A DNA stretch of 64,000 nucleotides, from positions 434,001-498,000 of the forward strand of contig CAXHTR010000003.1 in NCBI GenBank assembly GCA_964019655.1, read 5' to 3'. The position numbers and the translations under genes were made by a program. The notes under the pieces were generated by a model, which made no database searches, was not told the DNA's origin, and saw only the letters and a program-made list of their open reading frames with translations. Below, piece by piece: positions 10,401 through 18,754 of the stretch. The stretch's first letter is position 1. Each line of letters begins with the position of its first letter. This DNA is from Perkinsela sp. pyNocScin1. Its lineage: Eukaryota > Euglenozoa > Kinetoplastea > Prokinetoplastida > Perkinselidae.

Positions 10401-11595
10401 CCCATTTTGATACTTCGGGAGAATCTTGGAAAAATCTTGTGACATCTATGATGAACTGAATCTGTGGCTTTTGCCATTTAGACTTTTCTTCGAGCATAAT
10501 GGTGATGGTATCTCGATAAAGAACATTTGAACAGTGCTCCGATGCTTCCTTTATCCACATAATAGACGTGAGTATCGCCTTGTGGCAGTCGAAGCTACAC
10601 GGATCGCAATATTTTAGGAACGCTGTTATGACAGTACGAGCACCTTCATAATCTAGAAAACCTTGAGAGAAAAACTCCCTGAGAATATCATTAAAGGAAC
10701 ATTTGTTGCCCCTACTAAAGTTTACAGCGCTGAAAATTTCCTGGATCGAATTATGAAGTAACTCTTGCGAGTAACTTGATGAATGTCGTAATACTGCAAT
10801 AATGAAATCGTGAGCCTCTGGTATAAGCTCTTTCATTCTTCGATTTTTATGTTTTAATACTTGTATTGTTGTCGGAACTAGAGCGTGAAATGTACTTTTA
10901 TCGCTATTCAGCTGATTGCTCATGAAGTACAGAAGCGACCGCGCAACATATACTTGTGCCAGCTCATCAGGGTGCACGTTCAGGAGTATTTTTTCAACTT
11001 TTTTCAGCTCTTCTTCCGAAAGAATATCAAGACCTGCAAAATCTGAAAGACTTCTGATTATACTACCTTCGGATTGAAAAAGGAGCATTGCTTCACCACT
11101 TTCATTCTCAATGTCCAATGAATGTTGTGTGTTTCCGAACTTATCAAAGAAAAGGTGAACCTTGTCCACGAATGTCCGAGTGATTTGCCGAAGGGCGGCA
11201 TTCTTTTTCGAAATATTGGGAAAAGCGATTTTCCATGCACGAACTGCACTCATACTAATGCTCTGATCATAATGGTGACAGAGCGACGCCCATCCAAGAA
11301 TTACTTCTACCTTTCCTTCAAAGTAACACTTAATCTTTGTTGATGAAGTGACGATGTTTTCGAAGAGCGAGTGATACAAGATGATGAGCTGCGGGCACCC
11401 AGTCATCCAACTGATCTCATAACTCATGCAGATTCCGTCGACTATTTCTTTGAAATCCCTAGGTATTTTTTCTGTATGAAATATTTGTAGTGCACTCTCA
11501 AGCGCCCTTATTTTTGCCGAAAGTCTTTTTTTTCTAAGGCCCGCGAAGCTAGAGCGCAGAGACCTTCCGTCAGTAGTATCACACCCGGCATACAT
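7453..11595 (-). CDS. LTN1: Listerin-type RING E3 ubiquitin ligase
   Basis: A 1380-residue protein made almost entirely of helical repeats, with a variant RING at the extreme C terminus. The zinc ligands are C1324, C1327, C1343, C1346, H1352, C1355, C1368 and C1371. The spacing, and the motif SLPSMKCGVCKNCVYHQRC followed by CPTCR, match listerin. The N-terminal block LRKKRLSAKIRALES also resembles the listerin start. Listerin ubiquitinates nascent chains on stalled 60S subunits (ribosome quality control). It is the first gene of the minus cluster, so its 5' end faces the strand-switch region. It is shorter than human LTN1 (about 1770 residues). An AG lies 5 bases upstream of the ATG. Confidence 0.85.
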   Translation of the reverse strand: MYAGCDTTDGRSLRSSFAGLRKKRLSAKIRALESALQIFHTEKIPRDFKEIVDGICMSYEISWMTGCPQLIILYHSLFENIVTSSTKIKCYFEGKVEVILGWASLCHHYDQSISMSAVRAWKIAFPNISKKNAALRQITRTFVDKVHLFFDKFGNTQHSLDIENESGEAMLLFQSEGSIIRSLSDFAGLDILSEEELKKVEKILLNVHPDELAQVYVARSLLYFMSNQLNSDKSTFHALVPTTIQVLKHKNRRMKELIPEAHDFIIAVLRHSSSYSQELLHNSIQEIFSAVNFSRGNKCSFNDILREFFSQGFLDYEGARTVITAFLKYCDPCSFDCHKAILTSIMWIKEASEHCSNVLYRDTITIMLEEKSKWQKPQIQFIIDVTRFFQDSPEVSKWVADKLCSMADETILMLDEKICSHNQPIVKDTSIYYHRMLDIATLAFSVLLNIKEETLIKLYDKFVTVSIEKECDSGPALPLVQNFIALMGGSDILKKSEYYRDKSVNCLLSIREKANPSEYHLSIFNCLYRVVAFSDAAFATLLKRLKEPSIHELTVGAAIRPESSLLRNKIRERIKSIDIDALQRWSSMSGFTALSKNLSDLDFDSLLSNVLSLKVGDEELQAVTPHLSQRHRLIILKSLSYSISPLSTKSLQKLFKRGVLDIKIIESLFHRIVCIHQDECDNDDARMVNLKMQAAKSEKLEALWHQVRALLYIISANIRQINLVYTIRFLPLCCEGVFSELLPAISNLFTNLPEQAAKTAFSIAFRSRKSSWDLFVCDAALKKFGKSDLCIILKECIMDNIERFAQRYIYYPLSSSYPTYTDHIHNIVRSVKRGNFASLSVLPYVFGGLSESHLKDIKGESMQTLGSVLTSQDCEIIAENSCLVMILSKVLYASKIKGLNVNSLRDFSICVLLALSKRFGFHTSGSCRLVFSEELRSEVSLCGALLSLLHGVSLCDPEVSVSRETWARIGSLFIGICVKIVCASTQENDSFAYATILEEVCDLSSNPFLVESIHCFYSIHERKVPKTLKLGISLLQSMQDHANFHIEKSQFLLLTVLKSFHRTTLKAVGKHKYVDFFITSLAESRTPSEASNESHWACFFAMSFFVLHFISEHLIDTKITIDESISKKAIETVILACSSYFMHCQELGQFEKDEALETFLSRVNNPVDALLLLNEISEKFPSIFHDWYTCAPASTKTPLQRIMRKAVSNNITKHILRSLKPYKSAFGQGTTLCTSDSCCDVTITEDKESLKLRLTLPEDYPISSVVPSVENLDSKRRILGKRKEEIRVDLLRIRKQCKAFLHLKEIIQYWCQNARKHLHNKSACPICCSVLHSENKSLPSMKCGVCKNCVYHQRCLFDWFKKSGNSTCPTCRTEWNSWEL

Positions 11596-12477
11596 TTTTA
11601 CTTAAACATATGCATCGTCATATCCGTATGTATAAGCACATTGAATTGTTACTTTACTTTGTGCTTCTAATACAGGCCTCAATTCAAACCTCAAAACATC
11701 CCTTTTCAGGTCCACATACACAGGTACTAGGTTACCTGATACATTTTTCCGCTGGTCTCACACAGCAGACATTATTCGCGTAAGAAGACGTCCGACACCT
11801 CTTCGATATCTTATAACCTTTTTCTTCCGTCGCGCCAGCCCGAGTAACTTGCTTTTAATCTTAATCTATTAAATTCTTTCACAGTGGCTTAACAGAGCTG
11901 CTTGGAAATGTACTGAGAACATCGGCCTAAATTTTTCGATTGCATTGACCTATTCCTAATGAGGGTTTACATACGTATCAATTTACGGAGCAACTTTTCT
12001 AAATGCAGTACTCTGCGGATGGAAGATTCGCCTTGAATATCACACAGTGAAAGACATGAACCTGAAAAGAGCAGCATTGCAGCATTTCCACACGTAGATA
12101 GCTCAACAGCTTATATTGCTCATTTCATCTTCATATGTGAATCTGTACGATTAAATGGCTGACGTATATATGGCATGCTGAATATGAACCCGTGCACCGA
12201 CCCGCTCAAGTTTCTCCGGCGTTTTCTTTTCAGCTATGACAAGCACCAGATCGACTCGATTTTCTAGATGTTAGTATAAATTAAATTGACTACCGTGTTC
12301 TCAGGTAGGTGACTCTGTATATCGAATGTGGGGCATCTAATCCTCGGTCGATGCACCCAAAGAAGTAACTTTGAAAAAATGCTAGCAAAACCAAATTAAC
12401 GAATGAAGATTTCAAGATTCACCCATCGTGCTCGTCACTTTACCCTCAAGAGTCACGAAGGCAAGCCTGGACCCACT

Positions 12478-12593
12478 GTGTGATCTTGCAAAGTGAAATT
12501 CTGCCTGATCTTGCAAAATTCGGCTTTTTGCAAGATCACACATAACCTTGCAAGATCAGACAAAACTTTGCAAGATCACACGAAATCTGAATT
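12478..12593 (+). repeat. Left array of 20-bp TTTGCAAGATCACAC repeats
   Basis: Three direct copies of TTTGCAAGATCACAC (one variant has CAGAC) begin at 12527, 12547 and 12567, a period of exactly 20 bp. Two inverted copies precede them at 12478-12493 and 12506-12518. The last direct unit runs into GAAATCTGAATT. I see no other copies elsewhere in the 64 kb. Confidence 0.9.
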
Positions 12594-12840
12594 CCCGCGT
12601 TCCTGCGTTGATTCTTTTCCTAATGCGTGGCGATAAATGATAGGAAGAAAAGAGGGGTTAATGCCCTGGTCCAAGCGCTGGGAGTAGCCCGGTGCGCTTT
12701 ATTCCTATTGCCCAGTACTTAAAAGACTTACGGCGCCGTGCGCTGCGGGGGGGCGAAGCCACAATGAAAAAATTGAAAGTTAGCAGTATAATGGCGGACC
12801 ACTGACCCAGGTTCGATTCCTTCCACCGTGATTCTAGGAT
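12587..12840. other. GC-richer core between the two repeat arrays
   Basis: About 254 bases of non-coding sequence, visibly richer in G and C than its surroundings: for example a CGGCGCCGTGCGCTGCG stretch followed by a G7 run near 12731-12753. It contains the B-box match. No long frame and no complete tRNA fold could be drawn. It could be a small RNA gene, a promoter, or the body of a small dispersed element. Confidence 0.4.
12810..12820 (+). promoter_or_regulatory. Pol III B-box match
   Basis: GGTTCGATTCC fits the internal tRNA promoter B-box consensus GGTTCGANTCC at every position. A weak A-box-like string (TAGCAGTATAATGG) begins about 30 bases upstream. The flanking bases form only 3 of the 5 T-stem pairs, and there is no room for an anticodon arm, so this is not a normal tRNA. 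In trypanosomes, tRNA-like A and B boxes drive neighbouring small RNA genes, so a promoter role is conceivable. Confidence 0.35.
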
Positions 12841-12945
12841 ATTGCAAGATCACACAAAACTTTGCAAGATCACACATTACTTTGCAAGATCACACACAAT
12901 TTTGCAAGATCACACGAAATTGAATTTTCTTTTTTGCAAGACAAC
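12841..12945 (+). repeat. Right array of 20-bp TTTGCAAGATCACAC repeats
   Basis: Four direct copies begin at 12841, 12861, 12881 and 12901, again with an exact 20-bp period. A degenerate fifth copy lies at 12933-12945. The fourth unit ends in GAAATTGAATT, nearly the same as the end of the left array, which suggests that the two blocks arose by duplication. A 66-codon frame across this array is only a translation of the repeat. Confidence 0.9.
12925..12935 (+). terminator. T-run, possible Pol III terminator
   Basis: TTTTCTTTTTT lies about 105 bases downstream of the B-box on the same strand. Runs of four or more T end Pol III transcripts, so a transcript of the core plus the right array could stop here. 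This is suggestive only, because T-runs are common in this AT-rich DNA. Confidence 0.25.
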
Positions 12946-13187
12946 GTATATTAATCGTATCGGGTCAAGCATAAAATTTTTACAGAAAGGTCGGGTAAGT
13001 GTGAAAAATTTTACTGGAAGCCTGCATATAGTTGCCAGTTAATTTTTCTAGCATGCGGAAGCATTTGAAAATTGATTTCGCAAAGTTAATGGGAGGTATT
13101 TCTATCTGCTGCACCTCATTGCAACACGATTATTAAATGTTGCAATTAGGTCCAGCCGGTGTAAAGTACTTATGAAGTCGTCGTAAA

Positions 13188-13214
13188 TCTTTAACTTTTT
13201 TTGGTATCTATCAG
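13188..13214 (+). promoter_or_regulatory. Trans-splice acceptor of the V-ATPase A gene
   Basis: The pyrimidine-rich stretch ctttaactttttttggtatc leads to CAG ending at 13214, with the ATG at 13223. This predicts a genome-encoded 5' UTR of 8 bases. It is a clear example of the pattern seen at many starts in the window and supports the kinetoplastid assignment. Confidence 0.6.
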
Positions 13215-13222
13215 ATTTATAA

Positions 13223-15055
13223 ATGAGAGATTGTGAATTCAATGATCCTGCAGAGCGATCTGTTGGATATATACGTGGAGTTAGCGGTCCGGTAGTCATC
13301 GCTGAAAATATGTGGGGTAGTGCCATGTATGAGCTCGTCCAGGTTGGCAATGAAAAGCTTGTTGGAGAAATAATTAGACTTGAGCTCGATTCTGCTACAA
13401 TACAGGTATACGAAGAGACGGGCGGGCTATCCGTTGGTGATCCAGTATACAGAACGGGTCAGCCACTAAGTATGGAGCTCGGCCCAGGAATCATGGGTCA
13501 AATTTTTGATGGCATTCAAAGACCTTTGGAAGTGATCATGAACAAGAGCTCCTCTGTTTTCATTCCAAAAGGTGTGGTCCTCCCATCCTTAGATGCAGTG
13601 AAAATGTGGGAATTCACCCCTCATGTAAAAGTTGGAGATATCATTAGAGGGGGTGATACGCTCGGGACTGTACCTGAGAATAGTCTCATGCCGGAACACC
13701 ATGTAATGCTCCCACCATTACTCCACGGGCGAGTTACGCATATCGCTTCACAGGGAATGTACAATATCTCAGACGAAATACTCGAAATTGAAATTGATGG
13801 TCAACGAAAGCAAATTTCAATGATGCAGCAATGGCCAGTTCGTACACCGCGCCCAATTGCAGAGAAGCTAAGTGGCGAAAATTTGCTACTCACTGGCCAA
13901 CGAGTCCTGGATGCACTTTTCCCCACTGTGCAAGGTGGAACGTGTGCCATCCCTGGGGCATTCGGATGTGGAAAAACAGTAATATCTCAAGCATTGTCAA
14001 AGTTCAGCAACTCAGATGCTGTCATTTACGTCGGATGTGGAGAGCGTGGAAACGAAATGGCTGAAGTTCTTATGGATTTTCCTCGATTGACGACGGAAGT
14101 AAACGGCGTGGAGCAGTCAATCATGAACCGTACGACCCTTGTTGCAAACACATCAAATATGCCCGTAGCTGCTCGCGAAGCTTCGATCTATACAGGCATC
14201 ACACTCGCTGAGTACTACAGAGATATGGGCAAGGACGTCGCAATGATGGCAGACTCCACATCTCGGTGGGCTGAAGCGCTGCGCGAGATATCTGGAAGGC
14301 TCGCTGAAATGCCTGCTGATGGAGGTTATCCTGCATATCTTGGTGCCCGGCTCGCCAATTTCTATGAGCGAGCTGGAAATGTTCGATGCTTGGGAAGCGC
14401 AGGTAGAAAAGGCAGTGTTACCATCGTTGGTGCCGTCTCGCCACCTGGAGGTGATTTTGCAGACCCTGTGACTACTGCCACTCTCGGTATCGCACAGGTG
14501 TTTTGGGGATTGGACAAAAAACTCGCACAACGGAAACACTTCCCATCTGTCAACTGGCTTTTGAGTTACTCTAAGTACGTGAAGATTTTAGAGCCCTACT
14601 TTAAGCAAACTGAGCAAGATTTTCCTCATTTGCGTGCTACCATCGCTGAAATTTTGCAACGTGAGGATGAACTTGCTGAGATCGTTCAGCTTGTTGGTAA
14701 GGACTCTCTTGGCGAAAGCGACAAGCTGCTCCTTGACCTTGCTAGGATCATACGCGAAGAATTTCTGCAGCAAGATGCTTTCAAGTCGTACGACAAGTTT
14801 TGTCCACTCTACAAAACGCTATGGATGATGAGAAATATTGTCTGCTTTTACGAGGAGTCGAAGCGCATCTTGAATGAATCGGGAGAGCATAAAATAACGT
14901 GGTCATCAATTCGAAATTCAGTAGGATCAACGCTATACAAGCTTACTCAAATGAAATTTCTTGATCCAGCAGATGGAAAAGAAAAGCTTGAGGAAAAATT
15001 CCAGCAGCAGAACGATGACATCATAAACAGTGTACGATCGCTTCTCGATACTTAA
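13223..15055 (+). CDS. V-type ATPase catalytic subunit A
   Basis: The catalytic subunit of the V1 sector, which hydrolyses ATP to drive proton pumping into acidic compartments (acidocalcisomes, endosomes). It has 610 residues, the usual family length. It shows the N-terminal beta-barrel, the A-subunit-specific non-homologous region, the P-loop GAFGCGKT at 245-252, the catalytic glutamate motif [13 protein letters not shown], and [14 protein letters not shown]. It is the first plus-strand gene after the strand-switch region. A strong acceptor just upstream fixes the start. Nothing is missing. Confidence 0.97.
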   Translation: MRDCEFNDPAERSVGYIRGVSGPVVIAENMWGSAMYELVQVGNEKLVGEIIRLELDSATIQVYEETGGLSVGDPVYRTGQPLSMELGPGIMGQIFDGIQRPLEVIMNKSSSVFIPKGVVLPSLDAVKMWEFTPHVKVGDIIRGGDTLGTVPENSLMPEHHVMLPPLLHGRVTHIASQGMYNISDEILEIEIDGQRKQISMMQQWPVRTPRPIAEKLSGENLLLTGQRVLDALFPTVQGGTCAIPGAFGCGKTVISQALSKFSNSDAVIYVGCGERGNEMAEVLMDFPRLTTEVNGVEQSIMNRTTLVANTSNMPVAAREASIYTGITLAEYYRDMGKDVAMMADSTSRWAEALREISGRLAEMPADGGYPAYLGARLANFYERAGNVRCLGSAGRKGSVTIVGAVSPPGGDFADPVTTATLGIAQVFWGLDKKLAQRKHFPSVNWLLSYSKYVKILEPYFKQTEQDFPHLRATIAEILQREDELAEIVQLVGKDSLGESDKLLLDLARIIREEFLQQDAFKSYDKFCPLYKTLWMMRNIVCFYEESKRILNESGEHKITWSSIRNSVGSTLYKLTQMKFLDPADGKEKLEEKFQQQNDDIINSVRSLLDT

Positions 15056-15131
15056 AGTGTTTTTATTCTCCTGGGTCTTTCCATTATACAATTATACAAA
15101 TTTAAAGTGTTTCTCTCCAAATTTAAAGTGT
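15050..15131 (+). repeat. Short direct repeats in a 3'/5' spacer
   Basis: AAATTTAAAGTGT occurs at 15098-15110 and again at 15119-15131, 21 bases apart. A shorter relative, CTTAAAGTGTTTT, starts at 15051, overlapping the V-ATPase stop codon. The repeats lie in the processing spacer between V-ATPase A and the mL38 gene. Confidence 0.6.
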
Positions 15132-15132
15132 C

Positions 15133-16197
15133 ATGATACACCACACGATATTTTACAGGGCAAACATTCCTGCATGGCAGACTATGATTTCAACGAGGGA
15201 TGCAAAAAGACGATCTAAGCGAGAAGAAGACCGAAGGCGTCGTCAGCTGGAAAAGCTGCCATCCCCAAACTTACTTTGGGCTCAGCAAATTAGCGATAGA
15301 ACGCCCTTATCTGACCATTGGTTTCAGAGCCCGTGTTATGCAAACCACCTCGATGATCTCCAGAAGTTTGGCGCATTTGCCCATTTACCAAGGGACTTTT
15401 TTATCAGCCTAGAAGAAAAAGATCGAAAAACGACTTGTAACATACCTCCTTCCCATGGTGACTATAGAGTCATGAGCAATGCTCAGTGGCAAAGCTCGGA
15501 CGAACACAGAGTTGCGCAGGAGTATCTCGAAAAGCATAAAATAATGCCAGATTTCTTTAGTTCCATACCGAACAGCATTAACTTTTGCGTTCTGCATTCG
15601 GATGATTCAATACACTTGCGAAATTTTTGGAATTCTCCACATTTTGGCAACATCGTAGATTTAAATCATCTTGTTAGCATGCCCAAAGTTTTCATTAATG
15701 CAGATGAGGGCTTATATACGTTGTACATTGTATCACCTGATTTCCCATTTCGGACTCGCGCAGATGACGGATTCATGCTACACGGTGTATTTGCAAATCT
15801 TACTTGCGATGCACGTGTGGATCGTAATACAGTCGTTGTTCCATATATTCCACCACTCCCTACAGAGGATGCAGGTGCATACCGCGTCCTGTATCTGCTA
15901 TATCGGCAAAAAGCTCAGATAAGTATTCCTCCTGTGTCTTACGATTGGGACCTTGAACAACGTAGAAACTTTCGACTTCACATACAAAAACCAATCCGCT
16001 TCATTGAAGAGAACATAAGCACTGCTCCTGCATCTATTCGATTCTTGCATACATTTTGGGATATTCACGTTCAAGACTTTTACAAAGCACAGTCTATCAA
16101 GGAACCACTTTATATACCTGAAGACACATATACGGAGCTGCTGCAGTATGGTGTGCGACGAAATCCGGCAGTCATTCAACGCCGCCCGGGTCCATAA
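15133..16197 (+). CDS. Mitochondrial large-subunit ribosomal protein mL38
   Basis: A 354-residue protein with a PEBP (phosphatidylethanolamine-binding-like) fold in its C-terminal half, roughly residues 185-300. It is recognised by YTLYIVSPDFPFRTRADD followed by GVFANLT and the late GAYRVLYLLYRQ strand. PEBP domains in long, basic mitochondrial proteins are typical of mL38 (MRPL38). The N terminus is basic (DAKRRSKREEDRRRRQLEK). A second in-frame ATG at 15184 is an alternative start. mL38 is a structural subunit of the mitochondrial ribosome. A free PEBP protein is less likely because of the long extensions. Confidence 0.72.
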   Translation: MIHHTIFYRANIPAWQTMISTRDAKRRSKREEDRRRRQLEKLPSPNLLWAQQISDRTPLSDHWFQSPCYANHLDDLQKFGAFAHLPRDFFISLEEKDRKTTCNIPPSHGDYRVMSNAQWQSSDEHRVAQEYLEKHKIMPDFFSSIPNSINFCVLHSDDSIHLRNFWNSPHFGNIVDLNHLVSMPKVFINADEGLYTLYIVSPDFPFRTRADDGFMLHGVFANLTCDARVDRNTVVVPYIPPLPTEDAGAYRVLYLLYRQKAQISIPPVSYDWDLEQRRNFRLHIQKPIRFIEENISTAPASIRFLHTFWDIHVQDFYKAQSIKEPLYIPEDTYTELLQYGVRRNPAVIQRRPGP

Positions 16198-16344
16198 ATT
16201 ATGACAATTACATGTCACAGTTGGTGTTTTTGTTGGAAACAGAGCAAGTTTATACACTTCAACTTTTTGGTGTACCACTTTTATGATTTTTCATTTCATA
16301 CAGTTTGATGTGCTTGCAGTGTACTGCTGAGACTTATTGATCTA

Positions 16345-17316
16345 ATGAAGCAATCGAAGATGAATAAAAAAGAGAAATCTGCAGTCAAAGAACTTGTGCC
16401 CGAGGAATTTACAAATGAGGATGCAGAATCAAACCTAGATAAAATATTTGCCTACCTGAATGGCCCAAAACGAAAGATCAAAAGGACAGATAAACACTCA
16501 AGTCGAAAAGGTACTACAAGCATGGAAAAAACAGTCAGCGATCTATCCGATATGTTTACATCGAATTCAGAGAAGTTCACGCCTGATGAGCATAAACCCG
16601 TTATCACAAACCCACTGTCAAGCAAGAGCTCTTCATGGGATGCCTCTGTCGAAGAGCGTATTTCACTCACATCAATTTTTTCTTTAGTGTCAAATTTTTC
16701 ATTGTGTGAGAGAGTCCTGTATGAGTCTTATCATGCTGAAGCAAAATGTGGAGAAGATTCGCTGTTGATTTATAAGCAAAGCCTGCTTGGGCTTCTGAAT
16801 TCAAGATTATTTTCTATTTATCCTAGTCTTTTAGCAGAAACCCCTAAAAAAGAAGGTGCTGAGAAAGACAATTGCTTTCAGCAGCTCAAAACGATAAAGT
16901 ATGCACTCAACTTATTGCTGGCCAAACGATCCAACACGGGTGACCTCGAAGTCAAGTTCCCATACGATAAAGTATACTGGAATTATCGCACTAAAAAAAA
17001 CCGATCGAACGTGCCGCTCAATGGTTCGGGCAATATTCAAGAGTACCAGCAGGATATTTACAATGACGACGATTTTTTGGGACAACTAAACGTGCATTCA
17101 AAGAAAATAAACTTTAAATCGGCTAAAATAACGCGCATTAGATTTTTGCAGCACGCGAAAGCTGATAATATATCGCCATCAATAGAAAATTTCAATTGCA
17201 CGGAGATACCAGCTATGCACAGCTTTTGCCAGGAGAAAATCAAAACCTTCAGTATGGCTCAAAGAGAGGCTGTGAAGCCTTCATCTGCTGTACTCAATGC
17301 GCTTTTTATGTCCTAA
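16345..17316 (+). CDS. Probable AATF/Bfr2-like ribosome biogenesis factor
   Basis: A 323-residue hydrophilic protein. The C-terminal half resembles the AATF/Bfr2/TRAUB family in order. It has a region like the family's 'yxnxtxxkW' segment (FPYDKVYWNYRTKKNRS), then the acidic block DIYNDDDFLGQL (compare EIFDDDDFYHQL in AATF), then a basic segment with KINFKSAKITRIRFLQHA. A short LFMS lies near the end, where AATF has its last conserved helix. AATF/Bfr2 acts in early processing of 18S pre-rRNA in the nucleolus. The match is weak at the N terminus, and the assignment rests on motif order recalled from the family. It needs a profile search to confirm. Confidence 0.5.
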   Translation: MKQSKMNKKEKSAVKELVPEEFTNEDAESNLDKIFAYLNGPKRKIKRTDKHSSRKGTTSMEKTVSDLSDMFTSNSEKFTPDEHKPVITNPLSSKSSSWDASVEERISLTSIFSLVSNFSLCERVLYESYHAEAKCGEDSLLIYKQSLLGLLNSRLFSIYPSLLAETPKKEGAEKDNCFQQLKTIKYALNLLLAKRSNTGDLEVKFPYDKVYWNYRTKKNRSNVPLNGSGNIQEYQQDIYNDDDFLGQLNVHSKKINFKSAKITRIRFLQHAKADNISPSIENFNCTEIPAMHSFCQEKIKTFSMAQREAVKPSSAVLNALFMS

Positions 17317-17392
17317 TGCTTCGCAAAATGGGGAAGCTGACGGTGCAGTACTAGTGTCAATTTAATTTATACTTCTTGCGCCCTCGCTTTGT

Positions 17393-17932
17393 ATGACCTT
17401 TTCTCTAAAGTCCCCAATATCCCATGTGCTTACAATGATGAAGCAATGTGTTCTTTGCCACAATCAGTATATGGGGTCACCCCGCATTGTGAACCCAATC
17501 AACCAGATTCACTCAGGCCCTCGCTGGTTTTCTGACCCAGAGCGATTGCTGCAGCACAAAATGTTATACTTCTACCTCGGTGTCGATACACTCCCGATTC
17601 GCCGGGTCAGTATCATTCAGAATGAAACTCACAAAATGCGCATGGTGCCCACGCAAAAATTTTCAGCATCAAACGACCCTACTGGCTACCGGCGATCTAG
17701 ATTAGCACAGATGAAGCTGTGGTATAAGCGATGCATGTATCAGGAATGGTGGCTGCAGCATCTCTACACGCGGTTCGCGTGGGGTAAATGCCGGTTTTAT
17801 CCGACAAATGGTGGTAAAATTCACGGTGTACATGAAAGTGGTGTGTGGGGATATGATAAAGTGAATGTGGAAAGATACAGTCGGCAGCCACTGTCCGCCG
17901 AAGCTCGGGAGATATATGACCGGCGAAAGTAG
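17393..17932 (+). CDS. Unknown basic protein, possibly mitochondrial
   Basis: A frame of 179 residues, basic and rich in Arg, Tyr and Trp, with no membrane segment. The first ATG lies inside a pyrimidine tract. The AG that follows the tract (about 17408) precedes an in-frame ATG at 17435, so a 165-residue product starting MMKQCVLCHNQ may be the true one. It has one CxxC near that N terminus and a conserved-looking tail, GVWGYDKVNVERYSR. Such composition is common in kinetoplastid mitochondrial ribosome and respiratory subunits, but I do not recognise the family. It lies between the AATF-like and TLC-domain genes. Confidence 0.65.
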   Translation: MTFSLKSPISHVLTMMKQCVLCHNQYMGSPRIVNPINQIHSGPRWFSDPERLLQHKMLYFYLGVDTLPIRRVSIIQNETHKMRMVPTQKFSASNDPTGYRRSRLAQMKLWYKRCMYQEWWLQHLYTRFAWGKCRFYPTNGGKIHGVHESGVWGYDKVNVERYSRQPLSAEAREIYDRRK

Positions 17933-17954
17933 ATTGTATGTGTTATGATTAAAT

Positions 17955-18671
17955 ATGGCATTATATATGTTAAGGAAAATAAAAACTTTGAAAGTATTTT
18001 ACGCTATGATAACTCAAAAATATTATGGCTTTACAGGCGCATGGTATATTGCTTTTTTCCTGACACGGGTGGCGCTGCAGGGGAAAGATACGGAATACAT
18101 CACTCGCATTATAAGTCTTCTGCATTCTGTTCTGATAAGTGGGCTAGCAGGATATCTGTTCTTTCGTTCTCCCGCTGAAGAATTCGGGAGTCCTTCAGAT
18201 TTGAAATATTCTTTCGTACTTACGCTGTCAGCAAGTTACTTCGTATACGACGCTTTGATCGGGATTCAGTATGGCATTTTAGAGAGTCATTTTCTGGCAC
18301 ATCACTTGATCGCTTCTGCAGCTCTCTTCTACGGCATCTTCTCAAAAACGTCCTGCTGGGAAATCAACGCGTGTCTTTTCCTCATGGAAGCTTCAAACCC
18401 CTTTTATCACTTAAATTGGATCTGTGACAAGGAAAATTTTAGGTATGGTCTTTCTTATTTTTGCAATCAGCTAGCTTTTTGCACGACATTCTTTATCTTC
18501 CGCATCGGCTTCGGGTCTGTTTTGCTTATGTCAGCAATCTCTTCGCCAAGAATTCATAAGTTTATCAAGTTATGTGCGATCGGTCTACTTTCGATCAACT
18601 TAGGTTTCGCATTTGTCTTGCGGAATGAGTTCATAGCGATTTCACATGGCCAGATGATGCATATCCCGTAG
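17955..18671 (+). CDS. TLC-domain multi-pass membrane protein
   Basis: A 238-residue protein with about six hydrophobic segments and the features of the TRAM-LAG1-CLN8 domain: a helix with ITRIISLLHSVLISG near the start, SYFVYDALIG, and the paired histidines of FLAHHLIASA, then a NPFYHLNW segment. This pattern fits the TMEM56/TLCD group rather than ceramide synthase, because the Lag1p double-His motif with its two aspartates is not seen. It is probably an ER or endomembrane lipid-related protein. Substrate unknown. Only 22 bases separate its ATG from the upstream stop. Confidence 0.72.
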   Translation: MALYMLRKIKTLKVFYAMITQKYYGFTGAWYIAFFLTRVALQGKDTEYITRIISLLHSVLISGLAGYLFFRSPAEEFGSPSDLKYSFVLTLSASYFVYDALIGIQYGILESHFLAHHLIASAALFYGIFSKTSCWEINACLFLMEASNPFYHLNWICDKENFRYGLSYFCNQLAFCTTFFIFRIGFGSVLLMSAISSPRIHKFIKLCAIGLLSINLGFAFVLRNEFIAISHGQMMHIP

Positions 18672-18734
18672 CCCTAGAGCTTCGGAAAATTGTTCATCGA
18701 AAGCAGCGTACAAATTCATATGGATTACTCATAG

Positions 18735-18753
18735 ATTTTTTCACTATCACTAG
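18735..18753 (+). promoter_or_regulatory. Trans-splice acceptor of aspartate aminotransferase
   Basis: The tract TTTTTTCACTATCACTAG ends one base before the ATG at 18755. If this AG is used, the encoded 5' UTR would be a single base plus the spliced leader. Confidence 0.5.
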
Positions 18754-18754
18754 T

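Larger units (their letters stand above)
11596..13222. other. Divergent strand-switch region
   Basis: About 1.6 kb separates the first minus-strand gene (listerin) from the first plus-strand gene (V-ATPase A). No ATG-initiated frame here has a recognisable product. In kinetoplastids such divergent regions are usual sites of Pol II transcription initiation. The left part (11596-12470) is AT-rich and shows nothing clear beyond a perfect 6-bp inverted repeat, CAGGTA/TACCTG, at 11721-11738. The right part (12478-12945) holds the 20-bp repeat arrays and GC-richer core described separately. Confidence 0.75.

Noticed and set aside
12780..12832. tRNA gene around the B-box match
   Set aside because: The T-stem pairs only 3 of 5 bases, the space between the A-like and B boxes is about 15 bases too short for an anticodon arm, and the acceptor strands do not pair.
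12478..12945. CRISPR-like array
   Set aside because: The spacing is a fixed 20 bp with only about 5 variable bases per unit, there are no real spacers or cas genes, and the window is eukaryotic.
12842..13042. 66-codon ORF on the plus strand
   Set aside because: Most of it is a translation of the 20-bp repeat, so its repeated HTILQDHTK-like sequence is an artefact.
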